This document shows positions 27,001 through 36,547 of a DNA stretch of 64,000 bases, piece by piece. The DNA comes from Nectonema munidae (lineage: Eukaryota; Nematomorpha; Nectonematoida; Nectonematidae), in NCBI GenBank assembly GCA_030549495.1, contig JAUIRK010000157.1, positions 789,501-853,500 of the forward strand, written 5' to 3'. Every line of letters starts with the position of its first letter. Position 1 is the stretch's first letter. The position numbers and the translations under genes are program-made. The notes beneath the pieces are model-generated. The model did not search any database, was not told the origin of the DNA, and was given only the letters and a program-made list of their open reading frames with translations.

Positions 27001-30000
27001 GTTGAAGTTTATTAATATAATATATATATATATATAGAATTAGACTGTATTTGGAGACAGAAAAATGGAAAGAAAGCAACAGCAAAAAATACCAGTTAAC
27101 TCTGGAATCAAAGAAAATGTGCAATTGGGAGAAGGCAGGCGGATGAAGTTTATTCCAGTCAACCAGAGCAGATATTTTGTCTCCATTTTCATCTGCCTCT
27201 AAAGACGAGGTCCAAACAGGCGCACTCCAGGGAGAGGAAGAGAAGCTGGCGTTGGGCGTAGAAGGCAAAGGAGGGGAAAGAGAAGGGCTTGAAGAAACGA
27301 CCGTGCAAACTTTCTTGCTGCAATCACTGCTGCAATTATTTTCATCAGCTACAAAAGAAGAACTTAGGCAGTGATGATTTTTTTAGATATAAAAGAGTCA
27401 ACGAAAAAAGTTATTTGACTAGAGCTCTACGACAATTATAAAAAATGGCTAATATGAAAGTAAATATTTATAATGATAAATTAATTACAGAGGCGCACAT
27501 CCTCAAAACTGGAGGGGGGGGGGCGAATTTTTAAATAATTTTTAAAATTTATTATAAAAGAATTTTTGTCCAATTTAGAAACAACCATTTATACTCGACA
27601 TTATATTTGCACTTTAAGCTCTCAATCCCACCATAACTGAACTATTTTTATCAATTGGAACTACATTATTTGTAATTCTGATTGCATCACTACCTTCTAG
27701 CTCAGTGGTTTTCAAACTGGAATCGGCGGTGACTTAGGCGATCGCGAAGCAATTCTATGGGACCAGAAAGTCTGAGTGGATCGTTTTGCGCAACATATTG
27801 CATCCATATCGAATCATTTACGATTTTTGCCAATAAGTCACATTTAAAAGAATAAATATTTAATTTTTTAATTAACTCATTAAGGCCAGAACTTGATAAA
27901 TGCACTCAGTCATCATAAAAAATCTTTTGTCATAAAAATGTGTAAAATAATTTATAAATATCTTTTTACTGACATGAAGATAAATCGGTCTTGTGTAATT
28001 TAATGTTCCTGTAGTAGAGGAACATTGGCTGCAGCATCACCTTATGCGCAACACATCAATAACTTGTTTTTCGCATAACAAGTGACGCCTGAAACTGAAA
28101 ACTCTCTATGAAAAGATGATTTATTGCATGCTTCCAACTTTCACGCTTTACGAAAAGATCTTTCATGAATCATTCTTCCTTTTAGTGTTTGCTTTTAACT
28201 TTATTCTAATCTTTATCACACTTGAAGATGTTTTGCGTAATGAAAGTAATGCACAAAGTTGATGTAGTTATCCTCCCTCCTAATACTGGAGACTCACTAG
28301 AAACTGATAATAATGAATCTAAAAATGAAAATCTTGGTTTAGCTTCAAATAATCTTCCAAACGATGTTGTAGGAAAACTTGAGGTTCAACAAAAAGTAGG
28401 TGTTTCCAATCAAACTTTTCATCTCTTGAAGAAACAAGGGCAGATCTAATGAATATCGAACCATATGAAATTTTCGAACTTTTCTTTAGTGAAAAAATTA
28501 AAGAATTCCTTGTCGAAGAATCAAATCAGTATGCAGGTCAAAAAAACTTTTGTCTTGCTATGAATGAAAACGAGTTAGAAAAGTTTGTTGAGATTCTCAT
28601 TTTATCCGGCTATAATGGTCGCCCACGCCAAAATTTATATTAGAGTAAAGATGATGATGTTGATTGTCCCTTGGTTAGTAGACAAATGTCTAGAAAGCGT
28701 TACAAAGAAATTAAATCCTTTCTACACGCCTGTGATAACGATACCTTGCAAGAGGACAATAAATTAGCAAAAATTCTACCCCAAGACAGGGCCGTATCAA
28801 GGGATCGTGGCACCCCAGGTCAAAGGTCCTGAATGGAGCCCCTCACCCCTTGCTCTTTCTTTTCTCACTCATCCCCACCCCATTCTTGGTTAAAAAATGA
28901 TTTATAAAAAAATGCTCACAATTTTATTAAGCCACATAATTCAGATATATACTAACTGAGTCGAAGACAGTCTCCATTAGATGTTCATTTTTCATGTTTT
29001 AACAACAACAAAATTATTATCGATGACTTCGTCAAAATCAACACAATCGAGAACTTCTTTCTCAATGCTCATAAGAGCCAGACTTTGGAGGCGGGTTTGC
29101 CCCATAGTGCCCCTTAGGTAGGACTAGCTTGCTGAATGACTTTCACAGGATGCAATAGAAGTTCCAATTGTCAGCATGATCCTCAGAGCCACTTGTAGAT
29201 TCGGACAGAGTCCTGAGTGCGAGGACAAGAAACCAAGTAACTCCATAGCGTTTGCCGGTTTTTCCTTCCGAGGTTTCAAAAGCATTTGAATGTACTCAAT
29301 TTCCATCTCAAGCTCTGCTGCATTGACGTTAGTGGCAATGAAATGGCGCCCCCTAGGTGTGGCGCCCCGGGGCAATTGCCACCCCCTCCTGGGATACGGC
29401 TCTGCTTCAAGATCCTGTCAATAAATCTTTACAACGATTAGGCATATTTAGTCGTGATTTGTCTGTTGATGAGCAAATGGTCCCATATTTTGGGTGTCAT
29501 TCATCGAAACAATTTATGCGAAATAAGCCAATAAGATTTGGATATAAAAATCCAAATCCATTTAACCAACTTTTTCATTCAATCCTTTCATTCCAATTCC
29601 AATTTCTTTTCCAGCTTGTCCATTCAAATTCAAAACATATTGTGGAAAAAATTCAGATAGTATGGATACTGGTGCTTTAGGTACTCGCGTTGAACTAAAC
29701 TTACTCCAAGTTTTCGGCAATCCTCGAAAACATCACATTTTTTTCGACAACTTTTTCGCATCTTAGGATCTAATTCTTCGCGATAAAGGCTTCAATGCCA
29801 CATCCATTTTATTCTTCTTATAAAATATTTTATTTTATATACATAATTTTAGATCAAATATAGCTGAAATTTGCATTATTCAAGTGGAATTTAATGAAAA
29901 AATATATTTTAAATATTAATTCTAAAACTTGACCTTAAAATGCCCACTTGATATCACATTGGGGGCCGTCGCACTACCCCTCTCTGGATGTGCGACCCTG

Positions 30001-33000
30001 ACATAATACTTAATGTTTGACGTATATACTGTAGTTTACACAAAGAGAAATTTCCTTAACCCTTTAAGGATTAGTGGTACATATATGTACCACAACTTTA
30101 ATATGATTGATTATTATCAACATGTATGATATAAATTGCTGTAAGTCTCAGTGCATTTGATTTTTCATGAATTCTAAAATCGCAATATTGTTTTTAATGA
30201 CTTTTTCATATTATAGCATTTGTTTTGTCACTTAATTTTTCATCATAGCACGATACTGACAATACACTCTCTTGTCACTAAAACAGTTGTATTTTTGCTC
30301 ACAATCTTTTGATTCATTCAATTTCTAATTTTTCATTTTGCAGTGCGACGAAGGGGAAAATCATAAATTGGCCAACTTGTGGTTAAATGTAAGTCCCTCC
30401 TATCCGTCACTAGTGAAAAGCAATTCCTTAGCTTCTCATATTTCCAACGACATTGGAATGCGAACAAGAGTTTCCTACCTTTCTTACAATCAAGTCGAAG
30501 ACAAGAAATCGTTTCGTAAACCCAGAACACAATTTCCGATGTTGTGTGAGCATAATATCTCTACGGCTTGCAAAACTAGTAGAAGAAAAGCAACCCCAGC
30601 CATCCCATTGACTTACGGCTACTTATTGGTCGATAAGTTAAATATATTGCTTGTTTATGGTTATGCACATGTGCAAATAAATTAAGTTAAGTTTTGTATA
30701 TTTTTTAATTGCGCATTAGTTTACTTGTATTATATTTATGTTATTGTATTTTTAAACTTTTAGTATAGTTCTTTTATGGTCAAAATCTAATTGTTAAAGT
30801 AGGGTGGTAAGTACCTACAGAATAAGTCCATAAGTGGTACACAGCAACAAAAAGGTTGGGAAACGCTGCATTATAGGATGTAATGGTCATTCGAATACAT
30901 GATAATATAAGAGAGAATGCAGACTTTTGAGTCAAACATCATGCCAAGTTGCTCTGAAATTCCTGTCAAAAATATTTTACAAACGATGTTAGAGCTATAT
31001 AATAATAATCCATTGTTTCAATATGCACACAATAAGTAAGCAATGTTTTGTTTCCTTGTAGTATTTTTGAGCAAACACATGTTGATGATCCACTAGATTT
31101 TCTCATCTTCTGTCACAGTGATTCTCTTTCTGTCTCCTTCTTGGTTTTTCTCTTCCGCTTTCTCTGCTAAAAATCAATCACTCAAGCCCTCTTCTCTCAT
31201 TAAAGCTCTCTTCTTTCACTCAAGCTCTCTTCTCTTGTTTAGGCTCTCCTATCTCATTCAGCTCTCTTCTCTCTAATTTGTATTTAGAGTCAAATTAAAA
31301 ATAATTCCATTTTAACTCATTAGAAACAAATTTTTAGCAGAATATAAGTTCAATATTTTCAGAACCTTTTTTCATTATACCAAAGTTCAGCTATTCAAAT
31401 TAATCACAGAAATTTTTGGTAAAAATTTAGTTCCATCAATACACCAAACATTTTGCAAAAATGAAAATTTTGCTCGAATGTGCGCCCCTGAGTAAAAGGT
31501 AAAGTAAAGGTACAGTGGGTGTGCTTGTCAAACTATAAATAAATGAGGGATCGAATCCAGAGGCTTCCGTGCTGAGTCCATCATCTCAACAAACATGCCA
31601 TGCCACCCATAGAGTATGCCGTAGCAGCGTTTTTCAAAAATTTTTTAATTAGACCCATAGCAAGAACTACAGTTTGCATTGCGACCCATAATACTTAGGT
31701 GTAAAGACAAACTTTGTTCACCACGTTCATTTATTCAGCATCTTTTTTGTCACGACCCATTTTATTTTTTACGCGACCCACTGAAGGGTCGGGACCCACA
31801 CTTTGAAAAATGCTGCCGTAGGGGATATTGATTAGTTTTCAAAAAACTTAAGTTATGCTGTAAAATTTTTTTGTTTTTGTTGAAGCTCTATAATTTTTCC
31901 TTAAAAGTTATTATAAAAGGCAAATCATTGCAAAATGTTAAAAGTTATTTTACTTTTTGTAGCTTGCACCAATTTAGCTTTTAAACTATTTTTGAATGAT
32001 GCTGAGAAAATTGAAGTAATGCAATCTTAATTTATTGTTTGATTTTTGTTTGCACAATTTTATCTTTATTGTATACCCTTTTTGAGAGTCTAACAAAGAG
32101 AGCAGTGGAATTCAGAAAAATTTGTTGTCTTTTTTGGAAGACGCTTGAAAGTCCGCCCCTGCAATAATTTCAAGGATGTGCGCCCATGAATCAATCAAAT
32201 TTTTTTCATATAAACATCGCAGGGTGTCTAGTAGACTATTTTCCTTTAGACTACATTCACTCATATAAAACTCTCCAACCGTCAGTTATTTGTTTTCAGT
32301 TGTTTTCTCTATCAATCAAATATCCTTTCATCAATTCCTGTAATGTGCCTTATAGACTACTTCATTTTCAAATGAAAAGCCTATTCGCCCCCCCCCCCCC
32401 CAACAATTTTGTATTCATATAAACTATTTTATATGCGATATGCAAATTTAATTAAAATATTTTCGCTGGAAGTATAGTATTTAAATTCACCAATTTTGTA
32501 AAAAAAATATAAAGTAGTCTTATAAATTTAGGTATGCGCTGAATACACTCTATTTTAAAGGAATGCTTGACTATTTGGTCTCCCGTGGTACTTCCAGACC
32601 AGTAATTTTTTAAATTGCAAAAAAAAATTCCCCCGAATAGGTTGTAAAAATTCTGATATAGCTGTCTTAACTTGTCATCTCAAGAATAAACTTTTAGATG
32701 GTAATAAACATTAAAAAGTAGCCAAACACGCTCTTAGTTTAAAGCAGGCGTTCTTAATCGTTATTCAGTCATGGAGCCATTTAAAAAGGCGATGAAAGCT
32801 ATGGACCCTCTCCAAGGAAATTTTCACATAAAAGTTATAAAAAAAACCTTGCATGCAATTAACATTTGTACTTGCAAAAAATACTTGTTTTTATTAAAAT
32901 GTTTTTGAATATTTATAAAATATTGTAATCAAAAAAATGTATATGAAAGTATATTTATAATTTTAAATAAAAAAAAAGGTTTATTTAATCGGACCTTTAC

Positions 33001-35576
33001 GGACCTCTTGAAACCCATCAATGGACCCCTAAGGAGTCCATGGACCACAGGTTAAGAATCCCTGGTTTAAAGGAAAGACACTCAGTCTACTCTTATTTCT
33101 ATTAAAATGATGCTGAATTTGGAATAGTAAGTTTAAGGAAATGAAAATATTTAACGATTTATAACCTTTGCCAAACGCTTAGAGAAGCTATTTTATAATA
33201 AAGCGATCATGTCTAGAAAAGGAACGTTTTGATATTGAAAATATTAAAGTGAAGAAATTGTTTGAACCTTTTGGATTTTGTCAAATTAGTACCTTATGTT
33301 ATTCATTCAAATATTTAAACTACTGAAATTTTCACTAATTAAAGAATATTAGAATTTAGATCAGGGATGCTCAACCTTTCTAGTTAGTGGGCCAAGAATG
33401 TTTTTTTCCAATTATGAATGGGCCCCTAAAAAGTATATGATCAACTAATTTTGGTTTGTTTTTAGATAAATAAAATAAATGTTAAGCAAAAACTAAAAAA
33501 TATATTTAGGAATAACAATAACCAAGCAATAAAATCAAGCGTAATTTATTTAAAAATGAGATACATATTTAAAACCATTCAAATAAACAGATGATAATCG
33601 ACACGTCGACTGGGGCTTTTAATATATTTTTATGTAGTTTTCATTTTAAAATGAGCTTATTTAAAAGGTGTATTAATTAGATTTATTTTAACAGCGTTTG
33701 TGAAGTTTAAATTTGCAAACCTTTGTTAAATTTAAAACAGAATAAATAGCAAAAGATATTACTGTATTATAATGTCGTACAATCGTACAATGTAAATTTT
33801 TTGTGAAACTTTTGTAACTGCTCACGCTTTTCATCGATATCAGTATCAATCTGTGAATTTTGTATACTCATACAAAAAAAATTCTCACAAGAATAAGTGC
33901 TTCCCCAAGCACTCATCTTTTTTGCCAAATCATAAATATTAGGAAACTCTTTAAATGATTCAACTTTTTATAAAATTCTAGCAAGCTAGCTATGTTACCA
34001 ATTTAGCCCCAATTTTTGAAATAGTAAAATATAATAGCATGACTTTGTTTTGAAACAAATATATAATATATAAATGATCCAATTTGCATATTAAAAACTA
34101 TAATTATGATTTAATGAAAAAGGAAATATAATATAAAGTAATTTTGACATCTATTGAATAAAGTAGGATTCAAATTTTTAATGCTTTAGTTGTCACCTTA
34201 TTGAGGAAAAAGAAAGGAAAGGACAGGTAGGTGGGTAGGCACGTAGCATTTAGTATTAAATTAGTATAATTTGTTACTATTTTTATTTCAAGGGTTTTTT
34301 AAAAATAGCAACATATACTTCCATTTTGCTTAGAATTGTGAATGAAGAAGTGGGCGACACCAGAAATTAAATTGGGCCACACTGGAACACTGGTTGAGCA
34401 TGCCTGGTTTAGATGATGACAAATGCATCCATATTTTGGATATGATAATATATGAATTAGTATAAAATATAGAAAAATGATATATACCAGAAATGAGTCT
34501 TTTTCGAGATTTGTTATTCAAATTTCTTTCTGAGAAGGAACCAGTGTTAATAACTGGAGCAGAAACGGGAAATGTTGAACAATCTTGAAATAAATTGCCC
34601 GAGGAAACGGGGATTGGATCGGAATTTGAAGAAAGGGCAATCTTTTGAGATTCGCTAAGAGGTGGCGTTGATTTAGATGAAAAAAGAATTGGCGGAGTTA
34701 AAAGTTCTGATTTGACAACTTCTTCACTATAAAGAATCTTGCAAGTTTGAGGCTGATTGAGGCCAGCAAATTTACAAGTTCCTTCTTTTCTTTTAGCGAT
34801 TCCTGAAGAGTCACTACTTTTCAAAGAATTTTCACTCGATGCAACACTTTTCAAGGAACTGCTATCAGCCCCATCATTTTTTGTTTGTAATATTTCTTCT
34901 TTTTTCAGTCTGTCAAGCACAATAAAACAAAAATTTTGAAGAACCTTAGAATTTCTATGTCTTTTAATAGAAGTGTACACCTTGTGAGGAGGAGATAGAA
35001 TCTTACGAAAAGTATTTTTACAATCGTTATCGACATTGTTAACAGTTGTATTAGTGGTGACATTAAATCAGAGAGTAGGTAGTGTGTATTTTGGCAAAGC
35101 TCCTTTTCTTCCTCTTGACAAAAAATGTCAGTTTTCGCCGCTTTTTTATCAATAAGAATGGAAGAGTTTCTGATTTTGTGACCTTGATTTTTGTACCAGG
35201 CAGAAGCAGTTCTTCCCATTCTTAAATTATTTTGACTTTCGGGCTCTTTTTTCTCGTTCTCTGAATCAGAAAGACTAAAAAAAGAATTGTCATCATCCAT
35301 CAGTATATCATAATAACCCTTAGCATTTATTTGACTATTAACATTTCCATCTTCTTTACTCCATAATAAGGAACTTGGAAATGATTTTAAAGGAACTTCT
35401 TCAATAAGAGTGGGAGAAATCGAATCGACATTTTTTATTTCTGATACTTGTTGAGTATGTTCATCTTGCTTTTTCAGAATAAAATTGATATTAGGTGATT
35501 GATTTATTAGATGAGAAGATTCTTGAATGATGTTGAAAGTACAAAATCCATCTGAAAACCTTGAACTTACATCCAT
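9099..35576 (-). CDS. MEP-1: MEP-1-like C2H2 zinc-finger protein (nine exons)
   Basis: Exons on the minus strand: 35576-35007, 34944-34488, 27348-27093, 21280-21110, 18852-18618, 18565-18405, 12409-12089, 12039-11839 and 9681-9099. All phases agree, giving 2955 nt (984 residues and a stop). The start ATG is directly preceded by an in-frame TAA. Residues 1 to about 430 are Ser-rich and low in complexity. About nine zinc fingers follow, including CLFSTDC..H, YCLFCDF, a C2HC type (CSFCDF..NHSHKC), CECCGSM, a split finger read through as CKKCPQKFFTFSGLERH, CTYCKET, CTLCKC, CCFCSNT and CKICNVK. Finger order and the FFTFSGLERHLL and CTYC..STAHS motifs match my memory of MEP-1, the Mi-2 partner in the MEC repressor complex; I infer a nuclear role in gene silencing. 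The junction of exons 1 and 2 and the acceptor of exon 4 are the least certain. Confidence 0.78.
9682..11838. other. Intron 8 of the MEP-1-like gene
   Basis: AT-rich. A hAT-like right end (GACTGAGAAACACTGGTCTA) at 10760-10785 has no clear partner, and CAGGGTTGTG (10196) faces CACAACCCTG (10400) without a target duplication. Nothing else was recognised. Confidence 0.4.
11839..12409 (-). CDS. MEP-1: MEP-1-like gene, exons 7-8
   Basis: Exon 7 (12409-12089) ends inside a finger at GCKKCPQ. Exon 8 (12039-11839) continues it as KFFTFSGLERHLLLKH, giving a perfect C-x2-C-x12-H-x4-H across a 49-nt intron (GTAAAG...CTTTTAG). The CECCGSM..H finger precedes it and CTYCKE..HMSTAH follows. The donor CAT-GTAACT in phase 2 joins to exon 9 at 9681. 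This restored spacing is the best evidence for the gene model. Confidence 0.85.
13445..14205. mobile_element. Nested element with multi-copy TTTCATCG termini
   Basis: At 13445 runs GGTAATTTCATCGTATAGTA, then more units such as AAATTCATCGTGATG and TATTTTCATCGT. At 14095-14205 the same series returns in inverted order. Each end therefore holds several copies of an A/TTTCATCG core in matching order and spacing. The 13550-14090 interior is AT-rich and non-coding. It lies inside the pogo element, before its transposase. Confidence 0.65.
14270..15735 (+). pseudogene. pogo/Tigger transposase
   Basis: Pieces lie in several frames at 14406-14606, 14673-14903, 15050-15508 and 15505-15735. Recognisable parts are a DNA-binding HTH, a CENP-B domain fragment (LPHYPDVEEALLIWFKNARA), the DDE domain with TSKTQPMDQG, and a Glu/Asp-rich end. 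Several frameshifts and stops separate them. Confidence 0.8.
17441..17890 (+). pseudogene. Tc1/mariner transposase N-terminal fragment
   Basis: 17619-17765 reads MIRAGHQNEEIMNAVQCSLN, then VKTIQNELENCNGDYEAVAK and RKKQKRK. This is the helix-turn-helix head of a Tc1/mariner-type transposase family that I recall from arthropods, including sea lice. The catalytic domain is missing after 17800. No terminal repeats could be fixed. Confidence 0.6.
18405..18852 (-). CDS. MEP-1: MEP-1-like gene, exons 5-6
   Basis: Exon 5 (18852-18618) completes one finger (C-x12-H-x4-H) and carries YCLFCDF..HMTRLHH, then CSFCDFQADLY. Exon 6 (18565-18405) supplies YVNHSHKCYKN. Together they form a C2HC-type finger followed by a basic tail and PLDRFLLP, the arrangement I recall in MEP-1. 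The exon 6 donor GAAAC-GTATAG (phase 2) joins to the acceptor ACACAG at 12409. Confidence 0.7.
18928..19410. repeat. Dispersed repeat, copy 1 (pairs with 36548-37030)
   Basis: Shares ordered blocks with 36548-37030 in the same orientation: GAGTATAGCA..ATCT, GGCATTTTG, AGTACTAGAACA, GATCACTGTCTCT, CTATTCATTCAATTTT, and GATGAATTTATCAA. No coding sequence or clear ends are seen. Confidence 0.65.
19800..20640 (-). pseudogene. Decayed hAT transposase (GTF2IRD2/ZBED-like)
   Basis: On the minus strand near 20200-20350, scattered frames give VTVDGGKHVAGIKKG, then TAFLHQQTLGGKDAETGF, which matches the DGAPSM..G..G and IHQ..LCGK block of this transposase branch. Many stops are present and no termini were found. 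Confidence 0.5.
20664..21027. mobile_element. Non-autonomous hAT element (about 364 bp)
   Basis: Ends AGTGGCTCTCAACC and GGTTGAGAATCACTG, flanked by GTTTATTT at 20656-20663 and 21028-21035. The leading C of the left end has been lost or changed. Guanine-rich subterminal stretches resemble those of 166-2891. Confidence 0.85.
21110..21280 (-). CDS. MEP-1: MEP-1-like gene, exon 4
   Basis: 171 nt reading HLGYHIAKELELDYQLK...PPKIYTCKGSIKG, ending at the strong donor GTAAG. The joined frame runs into CLFSTDC at the start of exon 5, so the first finger is split by the intron. An alternative acceptor 9 nt upstream (exon up to 21289) would add three residues in the same phase. Confidence 0.6.
22071..22795 (-). 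pseudogene. Truncated second pogo/Tigger element
   Basis: A terminal repeat CAGTGAAACCCCTCTTAGGA begins at 22071 after TA. On the minus strand at 22600-22790 the C-terminal transposase region reads VNGINVMDAIPLVAQAWANV and then FHKMC, equivalent to VTVLDALHMIQRAWSSVT of the first pogo. The rest is missing: the element stops where the dispersed repeat at about 22812 starts. Confidence 0.65.
22812..26561 (+). repeat. Large dispersed repeat, copy A (CAGRGGCGCACATCC family)
   Basis: Starts ATTCGAATACATG-like at about 22812, matching 30889 (copy B) and 63406 (copy C). It includes a pyrimidine-rich tract of CTCTCTT units (23045-23260) and ends at 26561 with GAGGATGTGCGCCTCTG. A hAT element (23285-24480) is inserted in it. 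24690-25480 has no match in copy B. A tandem duplication of about 75 bp with AATTTGAATAAAAAGAATCA lies at 26385-26515 just before the end. No transposase was recognised. Confidence 0.6.
23285..24480 (+). mobile_element. hAT element inside repeat copy A
   Basis: Ends CAGGGCGAG and CTCGCCCTG with the 8-bp duplication CTCATTAG (23277-23284 and 24481-24488). Subterminal regions repeat GTCAATAAAGTCAA motifs. It keeps the C-terminal hAT piece VERSFSKLKKLLENDRI at 24228-24280. Upstream frames are decayed. Confidence 0.85.
27093..27348 (-). CDS. MEP-1: MEP-1-like gene, exon 3
   Basis: The acceptor TTCTTTTGTAG and donor CTG-GTATTT bound 256 nt reading ADENNCSSDCSKKVC..., then a Ser/Pro-rich stretch and KISALVDWNKLHPPAF. 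It is clearly richer in GC and in codon balance than its surroundings, as expected for a real exon among transposons. No named domain was recognised. Its phases fit exons 2 and 4. Confidence 0.7.
27488..27540 (+). repeat. Isolated end of the CAGRGGCGCACATCC family
   Basis: CAGAGGCGCACATCCTCAAA followed by a run of G and GCGAATTT. It is the inverted match of the ends at 26561 and 39345. The partner end is not clear. Confidence 0.55.
28788..29403 (-). mobile_element. hAT element inserted in the piggyBac transposase
   Basis: Ends CAGGGCCGTATC and GATACGGCTCTG are inverted copies. Near-matching flanks CCCCAAGA and CTTCAAGA suggest the target duplication. The minus strand keeps the C-terminal hAT region: ELLGFLSSHSGLCPNLQVAL, RIMLTIGTSIASCESHS (29124-29375) and LALMSIEKEVLDCVDFDE (29020-29085). 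It is a deletion derivative; the N-terminal two thirds are absent. Confidence 0.75.
30074..30093. repeat. Perfect 20-bp palindrome
   Basis: GTGGTACATATATGTACCAC is its own reverse complement. It follows TTAACCCTTTAAGG (30056-30069), a typical piggyBac terminus, so it is probably subterminal repeat sequence of a piggyBac element. Confidence 0.7.
30889..32188 (+). repeat. Large dispersed repeat, copy B
   Basis: Matches copy A block by block: the ATTCGAATACATGATAAT start, the GTAGTATTTTTGAGCAAACA line, the CTCTCTT tract, TTTAGTTCCATCAA, then AGTAAAAGGT and CTTAAGTTATGCT. An end-like GAATGTGCGCCCCTG stops at 31490 and another (AAGGATGTGCGCCCATG) at 32188, suggesting one member inside or beside another. 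A small hAT element is inserted at 31625. Confidence 0.55.
31625..31813. mobile_element. Short non-autonomous hAT element (about 190 bp)
   Basis: Ends CAGCGTTTTTCAAAAA and TTTGAAAAATGC(TG), flanked by TGCCGTAG at 31617-31624 and 31814-31821. The interior has ACCCACTGAAGGGTCGGGAC near the right end. Copy A lacks it at the matching place (about 25665), which confirms the insertion. Confidence 0.8.
32745..33064. mobile_element. Non-autonomous hAT element (320 bp)
   Basis: Ends CAGGCGTTCTTAATC and GGTTAAGAATCCCTG with the perfect duplication GTTTAAAG (32737-32744 and 33065-33072). Non-coding. It lies in intron 2 of the MEP-1-like gene. Confidence 0.9.
33362..34406. mobile_element. Non-autonomous hAT element (1045 bp)
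   Basis: Ends CAGGGATGCTCAACC and GGTTGAGCATGCCTG are perfect inverted copies. Flanks TTTAGAT (33355-33361) and GTTTAGAT (34407-34414) give the duplication. The interior is AT-rich without a recognisable transposase. It ends about 80 bp from the exon 2 donor of the MEP-1-like gene. Confidence 0.85.
34488..35576 (-). CDS. MEP-1: MEP-1-like gene, exons 1-2 (disordered N-terminus)
   Basis: The first frame (MDVSSRFSDGFC...) and the second (RLKKEEILQTKND...KSRKRLIS) are both Ser/Glu/Lys-rich but lie in different registers. A 62-nt intron at 34945-35006 (GTAAGA...TTCTAAG), phase 0 on both sides, joins them. The stretch just before that donor (SPLIQLLTMSITIVKIL) is unusually hydrophobic for such a protein, so a different splice, or an indel in this copy, remains possible. 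The donor at 34488 (CTG-GTATAT, phase 1) joins in phase to the acceptor at 27348, making an Ala codon. A hAT element (33362-34406) lies just downstream in intron 2. Confidence 0.6.
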
Positions 35577-36547
35577 TTAATCTTAAAATTAATGAATATA
35601 AAAAAACACATTTAACTCAGGATGCAAATCATAATCATAAAATATATTTTAAATACTTTTAAAACGGAGGGGCAAATCCTTAAAATTTTATCTTTTATAT
35701 CTAAAGGAAAGCAGATAAAGTCATAGAAAACCTATGATGTTTTTACTATACTCAAATGAGTACAGGAGCAATGGGTCAAAGCTAACATTTACGATTATCC
35801 ACAGTCAAGTGAAATTTCTTTCGGATAAACTAATATGTAAATTGTTCAATTCTATTGTGTTTATCTTTGTTCTTGCTTCAATCACCGAAGATATATTGGC
35901 ATCAGTATTTATACAAAAAAAATACTTTCATTCTTAAGGAAATTAATAAAGCATAGTATTTACTAAAAAGCACTAAAAATGAATAAAATATTTCAAATGT
36001 AAAGAATAGAAAAGTTCAGTTCAAACGAATCCCTGATTCGTAGATACACCTTGATCGTTAATCAGTTAATCATTATTGGGCCCAATTCTGGCAATAAAAT
36101 AATTTTGGCATGTACAGATATAGCTTTTGTATGAGTATACTTAACATTTTCTACAATTGGAGCATATTTTAAAATATTTTTTTTGTCATGAATAAAATAT
36201 GGAAGGTTGTAAATTTTATTTTTAAAAAAAAAGGTAATGAATAAAAATAAAAATGTATAGAATTCACGAGTTGTGATTTAACAAATTGAGTTTTTTATGC
36301 AGGAATTATTGTATAATTTCAAGGAAAATAATTCAAAACAAATTCAAAAGTAAGAGCCCCCCCCCCCCCCATTAATATACAGAGCTGACTGTATTACCTA
36401 TGAGCCTTTAGACAGATATTATTGACCTTCGAACACGAAATACTAAATCGGTTGAACAAAGAATTCTCTTCCATAAATATTTACAAAAAAAGATATCGTT
36501 TAATCATTAGAAATAAGTTATTAATTCGTTAGTCATAGTATAAAACC

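Larger units (their letters stand above)
28222..30640 (+). pseudogene. piggyBac (PGBD-like) transposase remnant
   Basis: Acidic N-terminus with NNLPNDVVGKLEVQQ (28222-28449), then FVEILILSGYNGRPRQNLY (28590-28640) and VSRQMSRKRYKEIKSFLHAC (28670-28735). After a hAT insertion at 28788-29403 it resumes with LSVDEQMVPYFGCHSSKQF and KPIRFGYKN (29455-29550), and near the C-terminus gives SLRLAKLVEEKQPQPSH (30570-30615). Several stops and shifts are present. Confidence 0.8.
27703..30868 (+). mobile_element. Composite transposon block (hAT-like ends, piggyBac core)
   Basis: CAGTGGTTTTCAAACTGG at 27703 and GGTTGGGAAACGCTG ending at 30868 are inverted hAT-like termini. The flanks (TTCTAGCT and CATTATAG) do not match, so they may belong to two different elements. 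The block holds a piggyBac transposase remnant (28222-30640), a hAT element inserted in it (28788-29403) and a piggyBac-like terminus TTAACCCTTTAAGG at 30056. Confidence 0.45.

Noticed and set aside
34757-34939. Plus-strand frame at the MEP-1 N-terminus
   Set aside because: Shadow of the minus-strand exon 2 of the MEP-1-like gene.
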